A DNA stretch of 64,000 bases from positions 1,674,001 through 1,738,000 of the forward strand of contig CAWFPH010000002.1 of NCBI GenBank assembly GCA_963817615.1. The letters are read 5' to 3'. Of the stretch, positions 9,454 through 19,498 are shown in pieces. The notes beneath the pieces were generated by a model. It was given only the letters and a program-made list of their open reading frames with translations. It made no database searches and had not been told where the DNA came from. Position 1 is the first letter of the stretch. Each line of letters opens with the position of its first letter. This DNA comes from FEN-1219 sp963817615. Its GTDB lineage: Bacteria > Pseudomonadota > Gammaproteobacteria > Steroidobacterales > Rariloculaceae. Made by a program: the position numbers and the translations under genes.

Positions 9454-11181
9454 TCAGCGCCGCAGGCACGCGGTCATATCGTGATCGACGTAGTCCCACC
9501 GGGCAAGTTCGGGTTGCACGAAGTCGCCCGCCGCAAGATGGCCGCCCCGCGCGCGCAGCCAGTCCTCGACGACCTCGCGCAACACGGGCGCATCGGCCGA
9601 AATGTCGGTGGCGCCCGCTCCGGGCACGGCCGCGAACACTTGGCCGAGTACGAGCGAGTCCATGGCCGCGACCGCGATCCGCTCGTTCGCGGCGAACGGC
9701 TTGCCGTTCTCGCGCGTCACTTCGACGCCGAGCTCGCCGTCCAAGGAGCAGGTCACGCGCACGCGTGCGCCGGACAGCCCGAGCGCGCCGCGCCGGTCGC
9801 GGCGGACTTCGTCGACGAGGACCGCCTGCAGCTGCGCGCCCGTGATCGTGAGCGTGACGAGCCGGTTGTCGAACGGAAAGACGTCGTAGAGTCGGCCGAA
9901 GGTCAGGGCACCGGCCGGTAGATCGGCGCGCAGCCCGCCGCGCACGTTGTTGTTGATCGCGACGTCTGCGCCGACCCGCTCTCGCTCGGCGTCGGCGAAC
10001 AGGTTGCCGAGCGGCGACTCGGGCGCGCCGCTTCTGCGCTCGATCGGCGTATCGAGAACGACGCCGAGCGACGTCGCCTGCAGTGCACGCACCCGCGCGA
10101 GCGCCGGCGCCATCGCCTCTTCGATCGCGGGATCCGCGGCGACGGTCCGTCCCTCGTACCGGTCCGGTTGCCGCGGGCCGGTGCCGGAGTCCGCGCCGCA
10201 ATCGCCCGCGTCCGAGGTCGCCGCGCAGATGTCACGCGGCGCGAAGATCTTGCGACCGACGACCCGCCGCGCGTGCCGATCGAACGCCACGTCTACGCGG
10301 CCGAAGGCGCGCCCATGCGCGTAGGCCTGGACGATCGCGATGCCGGCGACCTCTTGCGCGACGGCCTGGTGCGTGTGCCCTGCGGCGATCACGTCGACGA
10401 GCCCGCGCGGCAGGCTTTCGGCTAGCGCGAAAATTTCGGAGCCGCGGTCGCACGACGACAAGTCCGTCGGTCGGGCAAACTCGCCGCAGGCGCCGCCGGC
10501 GTGAGCCGCCAGGATCACGATCTCGGCGCCCTCGGCACGAAGCTTCGTGGCCTCGGCCGCGACCGTGGTCGCAAGCGGCGCGACGCGCAGCCCGTGAACG
10601 TTCGCGCGCAGCGTCGCGCGCAGTGCGCCGGCCGTCATCACGCCGACGATTCCGACTTTGACACCGGCCGCGGTCACGAGCGTCGACGCGCGCACGTTCG
10701 GCCATGCGACCGGCCGCCCCGTGGCTTCGTCGATCAGGTTGGCCGCGAGGAATGGAAACGGCGCTTGTGCCGCGCGCGCTTCGAGCGCGCCGCGCGGATC
10801 GCCGCCGCGCGGCTGCCGTGCGCCGGGACCGTCCGCCGCGCCGAAATCGAATTCGTGATTGCCGATGACGGCGGCGGTGTAGCCGAGGGCGGCGTACGCG
10901 TCGATGACGACCGCGCCTTCGCTCAGGTCGGAGTCGATGCCGCCTTGGAACGAGTCGCCCGAGCTCACGAGCAACACGGCTCCGCCGTCCGCGGCGCGCG
11001 CCGCGCGAAGATTTTGCAGGTACCCGCCGAACATCGCGAGGCCGCCGCGATCGCCTCGCGGCGCGATCTCGCCGTGCAGATCAGTGGTCGAGACGATCGA
11101 CAGCGTGGTCACGTCGGGCGTCGGCGCCGCGAACGTGGCCGTCGCGCCGAGCGCGAGCAACGGCAACAGCATCGATCGCAT
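9454..11181 (-). CDS. UshA/5'-nucleotidase family bifunctional metallophosphatase
   Basis: The 575-residue protein has a signal peptide (MRSMLLPLLALGATATFAAP), so it is periplasmic. The N-terminal calcineurin-like metallophosphatase domain shows TDLHG (D34, H36), GDSFQGG (D76), GNHEFDFG (N108, H109) and a GHTHQ metal motif near residue 270. The C-terminal substrate-binding domain includes NNNVRGGL and a VFPFDNRLV segment, as in UshA. The expected reaction is dephosphorylation of nucleotides or UDP-sugars for salvage. A low-complexity insertion after GNHEFDFG (GARQPRGGDPRGALEAR) is longer than usual. Confidence 0.88.
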   Translation of the reverse strand: MRSMLLPLLALGATATFAAPTPDVTTLSIVSTTDLHGEIAPRGDRGGLAMFGGYLQNLRAARAADGGAVLLVSSGDSFQGGIDSDLSEGAVVIDAYAALGYTAAVIGNHEFDFGAADGPGARQPRGGDPRGALEARAAQAPFPFLAANLIDEATGRPVAWPNVRASTLVTAAGVKVGIVGVMTAGALRATLRANVHGLRVAPLATTVAAEATKLRAEGAEIVILAAHAGGACGEFARPTDLSSCDRGSEIFALAESLPRGLVDVIAAGHTHQAVAQEVAGIAIVQAYAHGRAFGRVDVAFDRHARRVVGRKIFAPRDICAATSDAGDCGADSGTGPRQPDRYEGRTVAADPAIEEAMAPALARVRALQATSLGVVLDTPIERRSGAPESPLGNLFADAERERVGADVAINNNVRGGLRADLPAGALTFGRLYDVFPFDNRLVTLTITGAQLQAVLVDEVRRDRRGALGLSGARVRVTCSLDGELGVEVTRENGKPFAANERIAVAAMDSLVLGQVFAAVPGAGATDISADAPVLREVVEDWLRARGGHLAAGDFVQPELARWDYVDHDMTACLRR

Positions 11182-11200
11182 GACCCAGGATTGTAGCTCG

Positions 11201-12142
11201 CTACCGACGTTCCGGATTCTCGATCTCGCTCGGCGCGCCGGTCCGCGAGCCGACGGCCGTGCTGCGCGTTCTCCCGGCCGCGGAGGCCCGACCGAGCACG
11301 AGCAGCACGACGCCTACCGTGATCACGCCGGCCGCCGACCACTCGAACGGCGTAACGATTTCGCCGCCGAGCCAAATGCCGAGCGCGAGCGCGATCAGCG
11401 GGTTTACGAACGTGTAGCTCGACGCGAGCGCGGCGCTGACGTGGCCGAGCAGTACCATGTATGCATTGAATGCGAGCAGCGAGCCGAAGACGATCAGGTA
11501 CACCCAAGCGCCCGCCGCGAGCGGCTGCGGCTGCCAGTCGGGCCGCTCCCCGACTGCGGCCGAAAGTGCGAGCAGCAGCACGCTGCCGCACAGCATTTCG
11601 CTCGCGAAACCCATGGCACCCGGCGCGAGCCGGAATCGGCGCTGACTCAGCACGCTGCCGAGCGACCAGCTCAGGCAGGCGACGGTGATGGCGCCGAGCC
11701 CGGCGGGCGACGCCGTGAACGCGGCGCCGCGAACGAGCATCAGCACGCCCGCGAAACCGACGAGCATGCCGACCAGCTCGAGCCGCGTGGGCTTGAGACC
11801 GAAGGGCAGGTTCATGGCCGTGACGATCATCGGGATGATCGCGATATAGGCCACGACCAGTCCCGAGGCCACCGTCTTCTCGGCGTACGCGGTGAAGCCC
11901 ATCCCGCTCACGAGCAGCAGCGTGCCGATTACGGCTGCGCTCGACCACTCGCGCGGCGTCGGCAACGATCGCCCCCGCAACCACTGCCAAACGAATAGGA
12001 TCGAGCCCGCGACCAGGAAGCGCGAGCCCATCTGGTAGAACGGCGGAAAGCTCACGAGCGCGAATTTGATCGCGAGATACGTCGAGCCCCAGATGAGCCA
12101 CGTCGCGGCGAGGCAGGCCATCAAGAACGGCGACAACCGCAT
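11201..12142 (-). CDS. EamA/DMT family transporter (YedA/RhaT-like)
   Basis: A 313-residue inner-membrane protein of about ten transmembrane helices made of two EamA repeats. The first begins LIWGSTYLAIKFAL (residues 16-29) and the second near SWSLGSVLSQRRFR. ATG 12142-12140 is chosen because the hydrophobic first helix follows at once; the upstream open frame is Arg-rich and not membrane-like. Members export amino acids or other metabolites; the substrate is unknown. The C-terminal tail is hydrophilic. It ends 19 bases before the nucleotidase start, so the two may be co-transcribed. Confidence 0.88.
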   Translation of the reverse strand: MRLSPFLMACLAATWLIWGSTYLAIKFALVSFPPFYQMGSRFLVAGSILFVWQWLRGRSLPTPREWSSAAVIGTLLLVSGMGFTAYAEKTVASGLVVAYIAIIPMIVTAMNLPFGLKPTRLELVGMLVGFAGVLMLVRGAAFTASPAGLGAITVACLSWSLGSVLSQRRFRLAPGAMGFASEMLCGSVLLLALSAAVGERPDWQPQPLAAGAWVYLIVFGSLLAFNAYMVLLGHVSAALASSYTFVNPLIALALGIWLGGEIVTPFEWSAAGVITVGVVLLVLGRASAAGRTRSTAVGSRTGAPSEIENPERR

Positions 12143-12396
12143 GCGCGCCTCCGGCGCCGAGCAGGGACGCGCGAGCTTACTCCGCGCACGCTTCGCTCGC
12201 ACCTCGGGGCGTCGAGCTCCATACGTGCGCGAAGCGGGGCCACGTGCGATCCGGCTGTCCAACGACTCGACGACGCGCTAGGCTGCTGGCGAGTGCGTTG
12301 GACGGATGCCCATTGCGTCTGCCGTCGGCTGAGCCGACACCCGTCAGCGTCCGTGCAGGCCGCACGCCGCGGTCGGCACTGGGTGAGTAATGATCG

Positions 12397-14064
12397 TTGA
12401 GCGCTAGCTCGCGCGTGTTTCGTAGTCCGTATCCCGACGTCGCGATTCCCGCCGGGTCGCTTACCGACGTCGTGCTCGGCAGCGGCCGCATCCGCCGCGA
12501 CGCTACGGCGCTGGTCGACGGCGCGACGGGCCGCACGCTCACCTACGGCGCGCTGCTCGATCGAATCGGGCGGGTGGCCGCAGGTCTCGCGGCGCTCGGC
12601 ATTCGCAAGGGCGACGTCGTGATGCTCACGGCGCCGAACTCACCCGAGTACGTCGTGGTGTTCCATGCGATCGTTCGGCTTGGCGCAATCGTCACGCCGG
12701 CCAATCCCGCGAGCACGAGCGACGAAATTGCGCGGCAGCTCGGCGACGCGGGCGCCAAGCTCGCGGTGACCACTACGGCGCTCGCGGACAAGATGCGTGC
12801 GGCGATCGGCGAGGCGCGCTCGGCGTGCGAGATCGTCACGATCGACGAAGCCGCGGGCATGCGTTCGCTCGTCTCGATCGAGCGCGATGCGCAGCCCCCG
12901 GCCGTCGACATCGACCCGGCCGTCGACCTCGTGGTGCTGCCTTACTCCTCGGGGACCACCGGACTGCCGAAAGGCGTGATGCTCACGCATCGCAACCTCG
13001 TGGCGAATCTGACGCAGATCGACGCCGCGGAGCAATTCGATTTTCGCGTACTGGTGGGCGTGCTGCCGTTTTTCCACATCTACGGCATGGTCGTGATCAT
13101 GAATCTCGCGCTCATGCGCGGCGCGACCGCCGTGACGCTGCCGCGTTTCGAGCTCGAGCCCTTCCTGAAAGTGCTGCAGGATTGGCGGATCGAGCTCGCG
13201 CACGTGGTGCCGCCGATCGCCGTCGCGCTCGCGAAGCACCCGGCCGTGGACGCGTACGACCTGCGCGCGCTCAAGACGCTGTTCTCGGGCGCGGCGCCGC
13301 TCGGCGCCGAGCTCACCGAAGCCGTTCGCCAGCGTCTCGGCGCCACGGTTCGGCAGGGCTACGGCATGACGGAGGCGAGCCCGGCCACGCACTACACCGG
13401 ACCGGCCAAGGAACGTGCGGGAATGGGCGGTCTACTGCTGCCGAGCACCGAGTGTCGGATCGTGGACCCCGAGACGGGCTGCGACGTCGACGTCGGCGAG
13501 CGCGGCGAGGTGTGGGTGCGGGGTCCGCAGGTAATGAAGGGCTACCTCGACAACGCGGAAGCAACTGCACGCACGCTCGACGCGGACGGCTGGCTGCGCA
13601 CGGGTGATGTCGGCGTGATCGACCCCGACGGTTATCTCGCGATCGTCGATCGGTTGAAGGAGCTGATCAAGGTGAAAGGCTTCCAGGTGGCGCCGGCCGA
13701 GCTCGAGGCGCTGCTGCTGAAGCATCCAGGGATTGCCGACGCGGCCGTGATTCCGGTGCCGGACGACGACGCCGGCGAGGTGCCGAAAGCCTTCGTCGTG
13801 GCAAGCGGCACGATCACCCCCGAGGAGGTGATGGCGTTCGTCCGCGCGGCGGTGGCGCACTACAAGCGCGTTCGCTACGTCGAGCTCGTCGACGCGATTC
13901 CGAAGTCGCCGTCGGGCAAGATCCTGCGCCGCGTGCTCGTCGAGCGCGAGCGCGCCCGGCGATCCACTGCGGTTCACGCCGATATCCTGCCGACGACGCC
14001 TCGACCCGACACGCGAGTCGACCTCGCGGCCGCCGCGCGCCACGGATCCGGCCGCGCTCGGTTG
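12397..14064 (+). CDS. AMP-forming acyl-CoA ligase, 4-coumarate:CoA ligase-like (3' boundary uncertain)
   Basis: Starting at TTG 12397, about 515 residues form a complete ANL-family adenylating enzyme: P-loop YSSGTTGLPKG (residues 184-194), A5 motif GYGMTEASP, hinge motif VDRLKELIKVKGFQV, and the A10 lysine K508 in KSPSGKILRR. It should activate a carboxylic acid (aromatic or medium-chain) as acyl-AMP then acyl-CoA. No stop codon follows the A10 motif. The frame stays open to 14943, deep inside the next gene, so the end given here marks only where homology to the next product begins in another frame. Either an indel has abolished stop and start, or the two genes overlap. Confidence 0.82.
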
Positions 14065-14065
14065 G

Positions 14066-15262
14066 ATGCTCGGTTCGCCGCCGCCGCCCGAGAAGACGAT
14101 TCGCTTCGCGGACGGCAGCTTCTACCGCTTTCCGCAGTGGCGTTGGAGCTTCTCCCATTGGCGCGAGCTCATGCCGACGGTTGCGGTGCCGCGCGGATCG
14201 GGACCGATATGGGAGCTTCCGAGCGTGCCGCGCGCGGACCTCGACGCCGTGACGTTCGTGCCGCTCGGCGGCGGCGCACCGATGACGTGGGCGGACGCCT
14301 TCGTCGTGAATTACACGGACGGCATCGTCGTGCTGCATCGCGGGCGCATCGTCTACGAGCGCTACGCGGGCGCGCTCGCTCGCGACCGTCCGCACATCGC
14401 ATTCTCGGTGACCAAGTCGCTCTACGGCACGCTCGCCGCGATGCTCATCGCCGAGGGCGTGCTCGACCCGCATGCGCTCGTGAGTCGCCATCTCCCCGAG
14501 CTCGCGAGCAGCGCGTTCGGCGATGCGACGGTGGCGCAGGTGCTCGACATGAGCACCGCGCTCGCTTTCGAGGATGGCTTCACGGAAGGATCGCCGACGT
14601 TCGACGCGTACCGGTACGCGACGGGTTTCGGGGCGCCGCCCGCAACCTATGGCGGCCCGAGATCCATCTACGCATTCCTGCCGACGGTTGCGAAGCACGG
14701 CTCGCACGGGGCGCAGTTCAATTATCGAACGCCGAATGTCGATGTGGCCGCGTGGTTGATGGCTCGCGTGACCGGCAAGTCCGCGGCCGAGCTGCTGAGC
14801 GAGCGCATTTGGAGCCGCATCGGTGCCGAGGGCGACGCGTATCTGCAGGTCGACGCCGCCGGAGTCGGTTGGACGGGCGCCGGCCTCAACCTGCGGCTGC
14901 GCGATCTCGCACGCTTCGGCGAGCTCATGCGGCTCGGCGGTGAGTGCAATGGCCGACGAATCGTCCCGGCGGCCGCGGTCGACGACATTCGCCGCGGCGG
15001 CAGCCGCGAGGCGTTCGTCTCGGGCGGCTATTCGACGCTCCCGGGCTGGAGCTACCACGACTTCTGGTGGCTATCGCACGACGATCACGGCGTCTACATG
15101 GCGCGCGGAATCCATGGCCAGGCAATCTACGTGGACCCGCAGGCCGAGATGGTGGTCGCGCGCTACGCGTCGCATCCGTTAGCAGCCAACGTGAGCCTCG
15201 ATCCGACCTCGTTGCCCGCGTATCGCGCGATCGCCGAGCACCTGATGGCGCTTGCGCTCTGA
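14066..15262 (+). CDS. Serine hydrolase, beta-lactamase/6-aminohexanoate-hydrolase-like
   Basis: From ATG 14066 the frame encodes 398 residues of a class C beta-lactamase-fold hydrolase. The SxxK catalytic pair is S114-K117 (SVTK) and the tyrosine is Y220 in FNYRTPN, as in NylB-type carboxylesterases. Likely a periplasmic or cytoplasmic esterase/amidase; no signal peptide is visible. The residues encoded just before 14066 in the same frame (ATDPAALGW) match the usual N-terminus of relatives, yet no ATG, GTG or TTG occurs in that frame back to about 13940. The true start is therefore missing or displaced, which fits a small indel at the ligase/hydrolase junction. Confidence 0.82.
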   Translation: MLGSPPPPEKTIRFADGSFYRFPQWRWSFSHWRELMPTVAVPRGSGPIWELPSVPRADLDAVTFVPLGGGAPMTWADAFVVNYTDGIVVLHRGRIVYERYAGALARDRPHIAFSVTKSLYGTLAAMLIAEGVLDPHALVSRHLPELASSAFGDATVAQVLDMSTALAFEDGFTEGSPTFDAYRYATGFGAPPATYGGPRSIYAFLPTVAKHGSHGAQFNYRTPNVDVAAWLMARVTGKSAAELLSERIWSRIGAEGDAYLQVDAAGVGWTGAGLNLRLRDLARFGELMRLGGECNGRRIVPAAAVDDIRRGGSREAFVSGGYSTLPGWSYHDFWWLSHDDHGVYMARGIHGQAIYVDPQAEMVVARYASHPLAANVSLDPTSLPAYRAIAEHLMALAL

Positions 15263-15387
15263 TATGTCGCACGCATTGCGGTTGTCGCTACCACTTCGTC
15301 TGCCCCGAAACGACGCCGCCGAAGGTGGCCGAGCTCCGCGCGTGGCCGCTCGGCATTGCGCCGTGCTCGCCGAAGGCGGCCGCCTCT

Positions 15388-16251
15388 CTATGACGGCTCG
15401 GTCGGCACTTGCCGGGCCGCCGCCCGATTGCGCGACCAGGTCTCGTCGTCCGATGCGCCTTGCGCAACCCATTCTTCATCCGTCATGGCTGCGCGCGATT
15501 GCAGATATCCCGCCGCGTCCGGTCCGACCGGGTGCCGCAGTTGCCATCCGCCCCGCTCGATGATGTCGAGGATCGTCCGTCCAACGGCTTCCGGCGACAC
15601 GTGTCGCTGAAGCGAGTCCGCGAATAGCGCCGCCATGCGGCCGGCGTGCGGGTATATGGAAGGTGCGACATCGTCGGCCACTGCTCGCGCCATCGCCGTG
15701 TCGATGATGCCGGGTTCCACGATCGCAACACGGATGTCGAAGAGCTTCGCTTCCTGCGCGAGGCCTTCGCTCAAGGCTTCGAGCGCCCATTTGGATGCCG
15801 CGTACGGGGTGAGCGGCGGCGAAGAAAGCCGACCCGCTACGGAGCTGATGTTGATGATGCAGCCGCTGCGCCGCTCGCGCATGCGAGGCAGCACGGCTTG
15901 AATGCAGCGCAACGCGCCGAAGTAGTTCGTTTCCATGACGGCGCGGAAGTCGGCCAGCGGCAACTCCTCCACCGAGCCGTGCCGCTCGATGCCGGCGTTG
16001 TTGACGAGGACGTCGATGAGGCCATGCGCATTCTGGATCGCTGCGATTCCATCGTGCACGGACGCGTCCGAGTCGACGTCCATGGTGGAAACGTGAATCG
16101 GCAACCGTTCCCGCTCGGCCGTGCGCGCGAGCTCCGGCGCGCGCCTCGGATCGCGCATCGTCGCATGCACGACGTGGCCCGCGCGCGCGGCCAGCAACGC
16201 GGTCGCTAGGCCGATGCCTCTGCCGGCGCCCGTAATCAGCACTGATGACAT
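15388..16251 (-). CDS. SDR family oxidoreductase
   Basis: A 287-residue classical short-chain dehydrogenase. The Rossmann motif is TGAGRGIG (7-14), the structural NNAG is at 84-87, and the catalytic residues are S136/S137, Y150 and K154 (YAASK). R33-D34 after the second strand (ATMRDP) suggests NADP preference, which is inference. The C-terminal part (VEPGIIDTAMA) matches retinol-dehydrogenase-like SDRs acting on hydroxyl or keto groups. It starts at ATG 16251-16249, preceded by an AGGAGGC Shine-Dalgarno on the - strand. The gene faces the serine hydrolase tail to tail, 125 bases apart. Confidence 0.87.
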   Translation of the reverse strand: MSSVLITGAGRGIGLATALLAARAGHVVHATMRDPRRAPELARTAERERLPIHVSTMDVDSDASVHDGIAAIQNAHGLIDVLVNNAGIERHGSVEELPLADFRAVMETNYFGALRCIQAVLPRMRERRSGCIINISSVAGRLSSPPLTPYAASKWALEALSEGLAQEAKLFDIRVAIVEPGIIDTAMARAVADDVAPSIYPHAGRMAALFADSLQRHVSPEAVGRTILDIIERGGWQLRHPVGPDAAGYLQSRAAMTDEEWVAQGASDDETWSRNRAAARQVPTEPS

Positions 16252-16609
16252 GGATTAGCCTCCTTCGGCATGCGCGAGTACGACTCGCCGATCGAAGATC
16301 TCGCGACCGGCGAGGTGCCGCAACGCGTGAACGTCTGAACGAAGGCGACGTCCCCTGCGGCGAACGACCGCCGGTGGGTCCTCGCTCGGCCATGAGATCA
16401 CTCGTTGCCGGCCTCGCCAAGCCTAACGGAGCTGCTGTTGAGGCGAAATCGGTTGGAGCGTAGATTCAGGTCTGAATCTCACCGTGGCTGGGCACGGCTG
16501 CGTATCGCACGCGGTCAGAGATCAGGGAGCGTGCGCGGCCAAAGAATCCCGGTGGTTTGCCGCCGGCGTGCACGGAAGCGCTCGAGCACGTTTTTTGGGA
16601 GGCTCCCCG
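16252..16609. other. Intergenic region between divergent SDR and amidohydrolase genes
   Basis: About 358 bases without a supportable gene. It must hold the promoters of the leftward SDR gene and the rightward amidohydrolase gene. The right end contains a T6 run followed by GGGAGG at 16597-16602, the Shine-Dalgarno of the amidohydrolase. I see no riboswitch or strong hairpin. Confidence 0.5.
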
Positions 16610-17920
16610 ATGCGAGTAATCGAGATCCCGTCCCCGTCGGCGATGACTGCGCGCGCGGCGCCCGGCGTTCGCGGGCTGATCGCAGGCGTGGCGCTCGCTG
16701 CTTGCACGGCGCTCGCCGCCTGCTCCGGCCCGGCACCCGAAGCACCTACGGCCGCCGCGAGCGCGCCGCAATCGGCGAGCACCGTGTACGAAGGCGCGAC
16801 ACTCATCGTCGGCGACGGCCGCGTAATCGACGATGCGGTCTTCACGGTCGAGGGCGGCAAGTTCGGAGTCGTCGGTGCCGCAGCAGCCGTCACGGTGCCA
16901 GCGGGCGGCGCACGCGTCGATCTCACCGGCATGACGGTGATGCCCGCGATCATCGACGCGCACACGCACTTGAGCACGACGCGCGATGCGCTCGTCACCG
17001 ACTTGCGCCGGCGTGCGGCGATGGGCATCGGTGCGGCGCTCAGCCTCGGCATGGACGCGGCAGGCGCGCCGCTCGAAATCCGCGGCGAGAACATCGCGGG
17101 ACTCGCGCGCTATCGTTCGGCCGGCCGCGGCATCACGGCGCCGGAGCCCGGGCGCACGGAAGCGCCGCACTGGGTGACCACGGAAGACGAAGCGCGCCAA
17201 GCCGTGCGCGACGAGGCCGCGCGGCACGTCGACATCATCAAGATCTGGGTCGACGATCGCGACGGGAAATACGAGAAGCTCGCGCCGAATCTGTACGCCG
17301 CGGCGATCGACGAGGCGCACCAGCACGGCCTCCGAACGGCCGCGCACATCTTCACGCTCGAGGACGCCAAAGGCGTGCTGCGCGCCGGCATCGACGTGTT
17401 CGCGCACGGCGTTCGCGATCGCGACGTCGACGACGAGTTCGTCGAGATGATGAGCGCGCGGCCGAACGTGATCCTGATTCCGAACTTGCCGCCGCGCGGC
17501 GTGCCGGCGGATCTCGCCTGGCTCAAAGGCATCGTGTCCGACGACGAGCTCGGGAAGCTCGAGGCTGCGAACGTCGACAACGCCGATGCACAAGCGTTCT
17601 ACGGCATTCAGGCGCGCAACCTCGCGCGGCTCGCCGCGGCCGGCGTCCGCATCGCGATGGGCACGGACGGCAACACGTTCTGGGCGCCGCACACCGAGAT
17701 GGAGGACATGGTCCTCGCCGGGATGTCGCCGGCCGACGTGCTGGTCGCCGCGACGCGCAACTCGGCCGCCGTGCTCGGCATGACCGATGCGGGCACGGTG
17801 GAGGGCGGCAAGCGCGCGGATTTCCTCGTGCTTACGGCGAATCCGCTCGACGACATCAAGAACACCCGGCAGATCGCGGACGTGTACTTGAACGGCGAGC
17901 GGGTCCAGCGGAGCTTCTGA
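16610..17920 (+). CDS. Amidohydrolase family lipoprotein (imidazolonepropionase/prolidase-like)
   Basis: The 436-residue protein starts at ATG 16610, 7 bases after a GGGAGG ribosome-binding site; the longer upstream frame is discarded. The N-terminus has a hydrophobic segment ending in lipobox LAAC with C38, so it is probably a lipid-anchored periplasmic enzyme. The metal-dependent amidohydrolase barrel shows H118-x-H120 (DAHTHL), K211 (IIKIW), H246 (AAHIF), H266 (FAHGV) and D353 (GTDGN), a full binuclear-type set. The C-terminal composite beta-domain ends with ADVYLNGERV. It hydrolyses C-N bonds; related secreted enzymes act on dipeptides or cyclic amides, but the substrate is not evident. 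Confidence 0.87.
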   Translation: MRVIEIPSPSAMTARAAPGVRGLIAGVALAACTALAACSGPAPEAPTAAASAPQSASTVYEGATLIVGDGRVIDDAVFTVEGGKFGVVGAAAAVTVPAGGARVDLTGMTVMPAIIDAHTHLSTTRDALVTDLRRRAAMGIGAALSLGMDAAGAPLEIRGENIAGLARYRSAGRGITAPEPGRTEAPHWVTTEDEARQAVRDEAARHVDIIKIWVDDRDGKYEKLAPNLYAAAIDEAHQHGLRTAAHIFTLEDAKGVLRAGIDVFAHGVRDRDVDDEFVEMMSARPNVILIPNLPPRGVPADLAWLKGIVSDDELGKLEAANVDNADAQAFYGIQARNLARLAAAGVRIAMGTDGNTFWAPHTEMEDMVLAGMSPADVLVAATRNSAAVLGMTDAGTVEGGKRADFLVLTANPLDDIKNTRQIADVYLNGERVQRSF

Positions 17921-18112
17921 ACCCCGGACGTTCCGCGGCCCGAAGTCACGCGCTGCACAATCGCCGATACTCGCTGCACGTTGCCTCGAAGATCGGCTCC
18001 GCTCCGCGTCGCGGAACTGCGAGCCGTGGTCGAAGTCGCGCGTCCGTATGGATCGCCCGCACGTTTCTTGGTAGGTTCGAGCGCCCGATCCTCGCGAGGA
18101 CAGAAATCGTCC

Positions 18113-18988
18113 ATGAGCCTTAGAGGTCACCCGCTCGTGCTCGCCGCGCTAGTGCTGGCGGCGGTCTGCGGCTACAGGCCGGCGGGCGCGCAGCCGAGCG
18201 CTCAGTCCGGCGTGACCGCGGCGAACGCCGGCAGCGACGCGACGAACCGCGCGCCCACGGCCGCCGACTGGGCGGCGCTCGGCAAGCTTCCGGACTGGAG
18301 CGGCGTCTGGAATCCGAACTTCACGGATCAGCGCGCGCAGGAGAAATCGAACGCGCCTCCCTGGAACGCGGCCGCGCACGCCGAGTTCGAGCACCTGCTG
18401 GCCGAGGAGCGTGCGGGGCGACCCAAAGGGCTGTTCGTGAATTGCCTGCCCGAGGCGATGCCGAGCTGGATGCTGATCAGTCACGATCCCATGGAGATTC
18501 TGTTCACGCCCGGAAGAGTCACGCTGCTCGGCGCGTCCGACGGCAACCGCTTGCGGCGCATCTACACGGACGGGCGTCCGCACCCGGACCCGGGCGATCT
18601 GGATCCGTCGTTCCACGGCCATTCGATCGGGCACTGGGAGGGCGACACGTTGGTCGTCGACACGGTGAGCGTTCTGCCGGAAACGTACATCGCCACGAGC
18701 GAAGCGGTGGGCGTGCCGAACAACGGCGACATGCACATCGTCGAGCGGCTCCATCTCGTGGGCCCCGACGAGTTGGCGGACGATCTCGAGATTACCGCGC
18801 CGCGCGTTTTGACCGCGCCGTGGCAAACCACGCGCACCTTTTTCAGGACGCGTGCGCGTCTCTACGAGATCGCGGAAGGCGTCTGCCTACAGGGCCAGTT
18901 CTCGGAGAGCGAAGACGAGCACGGCAACGCCGTGTTCACGCCGCTCGGCGTTGAAGCGGACGGCACGCCGCGCACACGGACGGAGTAG
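18113..18988 (+). CDS. Secreted protein of unknown function, partner of DUF6152 gene
   Basis: The 291-residue product starts at ATG 18113 with GAGGA upstream. The N-terminus is a signal peptide ending near AGAQPS. The mature part includes PDWSGVWNPNF (about residue 55), a WMLISHDPMEILFTPGRVTLL segment and GHSIGHWEGDTLVVDTV, phrases shared by a large family of secreted proteins of unknown function common in Steroidobacter-like and acidobacterial genomes. The family is regularly found beside DUF6152 proteins, as here (6 bases to the next start). A relic of a related family member lies at 45437-45660. No catalytic residues can be assigned. Confidence 0.75.
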   Translation: MSLRGHPLVLAALVLAAVCGYRPAGAQPSAQSGVTAANAGSDATNRAPTAADWAALGKLPDWSGVWNPNFTDQRAQEKSNAPPWNAAAHAEFEHLLAEERAGRPKGLFVNCLPEAMPSWMLISHDPMEILFTPGRVTLLGASDGNRLRRIYTDGRPHPDPGDLDPSFHGHSIGHWEGDTLVVDTVSVLPETYIATSEAVGVPNNGDMHIVERLHLVGPDELADDLEITAPRVLTAPWQTTRTFFRTRARLYEIAEGVCLQGQFSESEDEHGNAVFTPLGVEADGTPRTRTE

Positions 18989-18994
18989 AGCGCG

Positions 18995-19417
18995 ATGCGA
19001 CGATATCGATGGCTGCTCGCAATCGGCGCGAGCTTGGCAGTCGTTCAAGGTGTCTCGGCCCACCACTCGGGCGCGATGTACGACCCGTCGAAGATCGTTA
19101 CGCTGAAAGGCACGGTGCAGGAATTCCGCTGGGTCAATCCGCACGTGATCATCGTTTTGGTCGTAGAGGGTGCGGGAAAGCCGGCGGCGGAGCCGTGGAC
19201 CGTCGAGATGTCGAGCCCGGGGAACATGCGCCGACTCGGCTGGAGCGGCACCGCCTTGCACGTCGGCCAACCCGCCGAGGTCACGGTTGCGGCGATGCGC
19301 GACGGGTCGCACGGCGGGTCGTGCCGCACGGTCAAGGCGCTCGACACGGGAACGAGCCTGAATTGCTCGGGTATCGGCGCCATCGAGGCCGGTGAGACGC
19401 CGAAGCCGGTGCGCTAG
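18995..19417 (+). CDS. DUF6152 family protein
   Basis: A 140-residue secreted protein. The signal peptide (MRRYRWLLAIGASLAVVQGVSA) is followed by HHSGAMYDPSKIVTLKGTV, the diagnostic start of DUF6152, and by FRWVNPHVII. The fold is likely a small beta-barrel; the function is unknown. It starts 6 bases after the preceding gene's stop, so the pair is an operon. The single pair of cysteines (GGSCRTV and LNCSG) could form a disulfide in the periplasm. Confidence 0.85.
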   Translation: MRRYRWLLAIGASLAVVQGVSAHHSGAMYDPSKIVTLKGTVQEFRWVNPHVIIVLVVEGAGKPAAEPWTVEMSSPGNMRRLGWSGTALHVGQPAEVTVAAMRDGSHGGSCRTVKALDTGTSLNCSGIGAIEAGETPKPVR

Positions 19418-19498
19418 CGGATCGAAACCGCCGCGAGGGCTCCGCAGCTCGACCGCTTCCTGCCTCCCGCTCCGTCGGACCGCGCGTCCAGCGCGTGA

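Noticed and set aside
14065..14943. Continuation of the acyl-CoA ligase frame as a real C-terminal domain
   Set aside because: The translation is Arg/Ala-rich with no known domain and overlaps a well-supported hydrolase frame.
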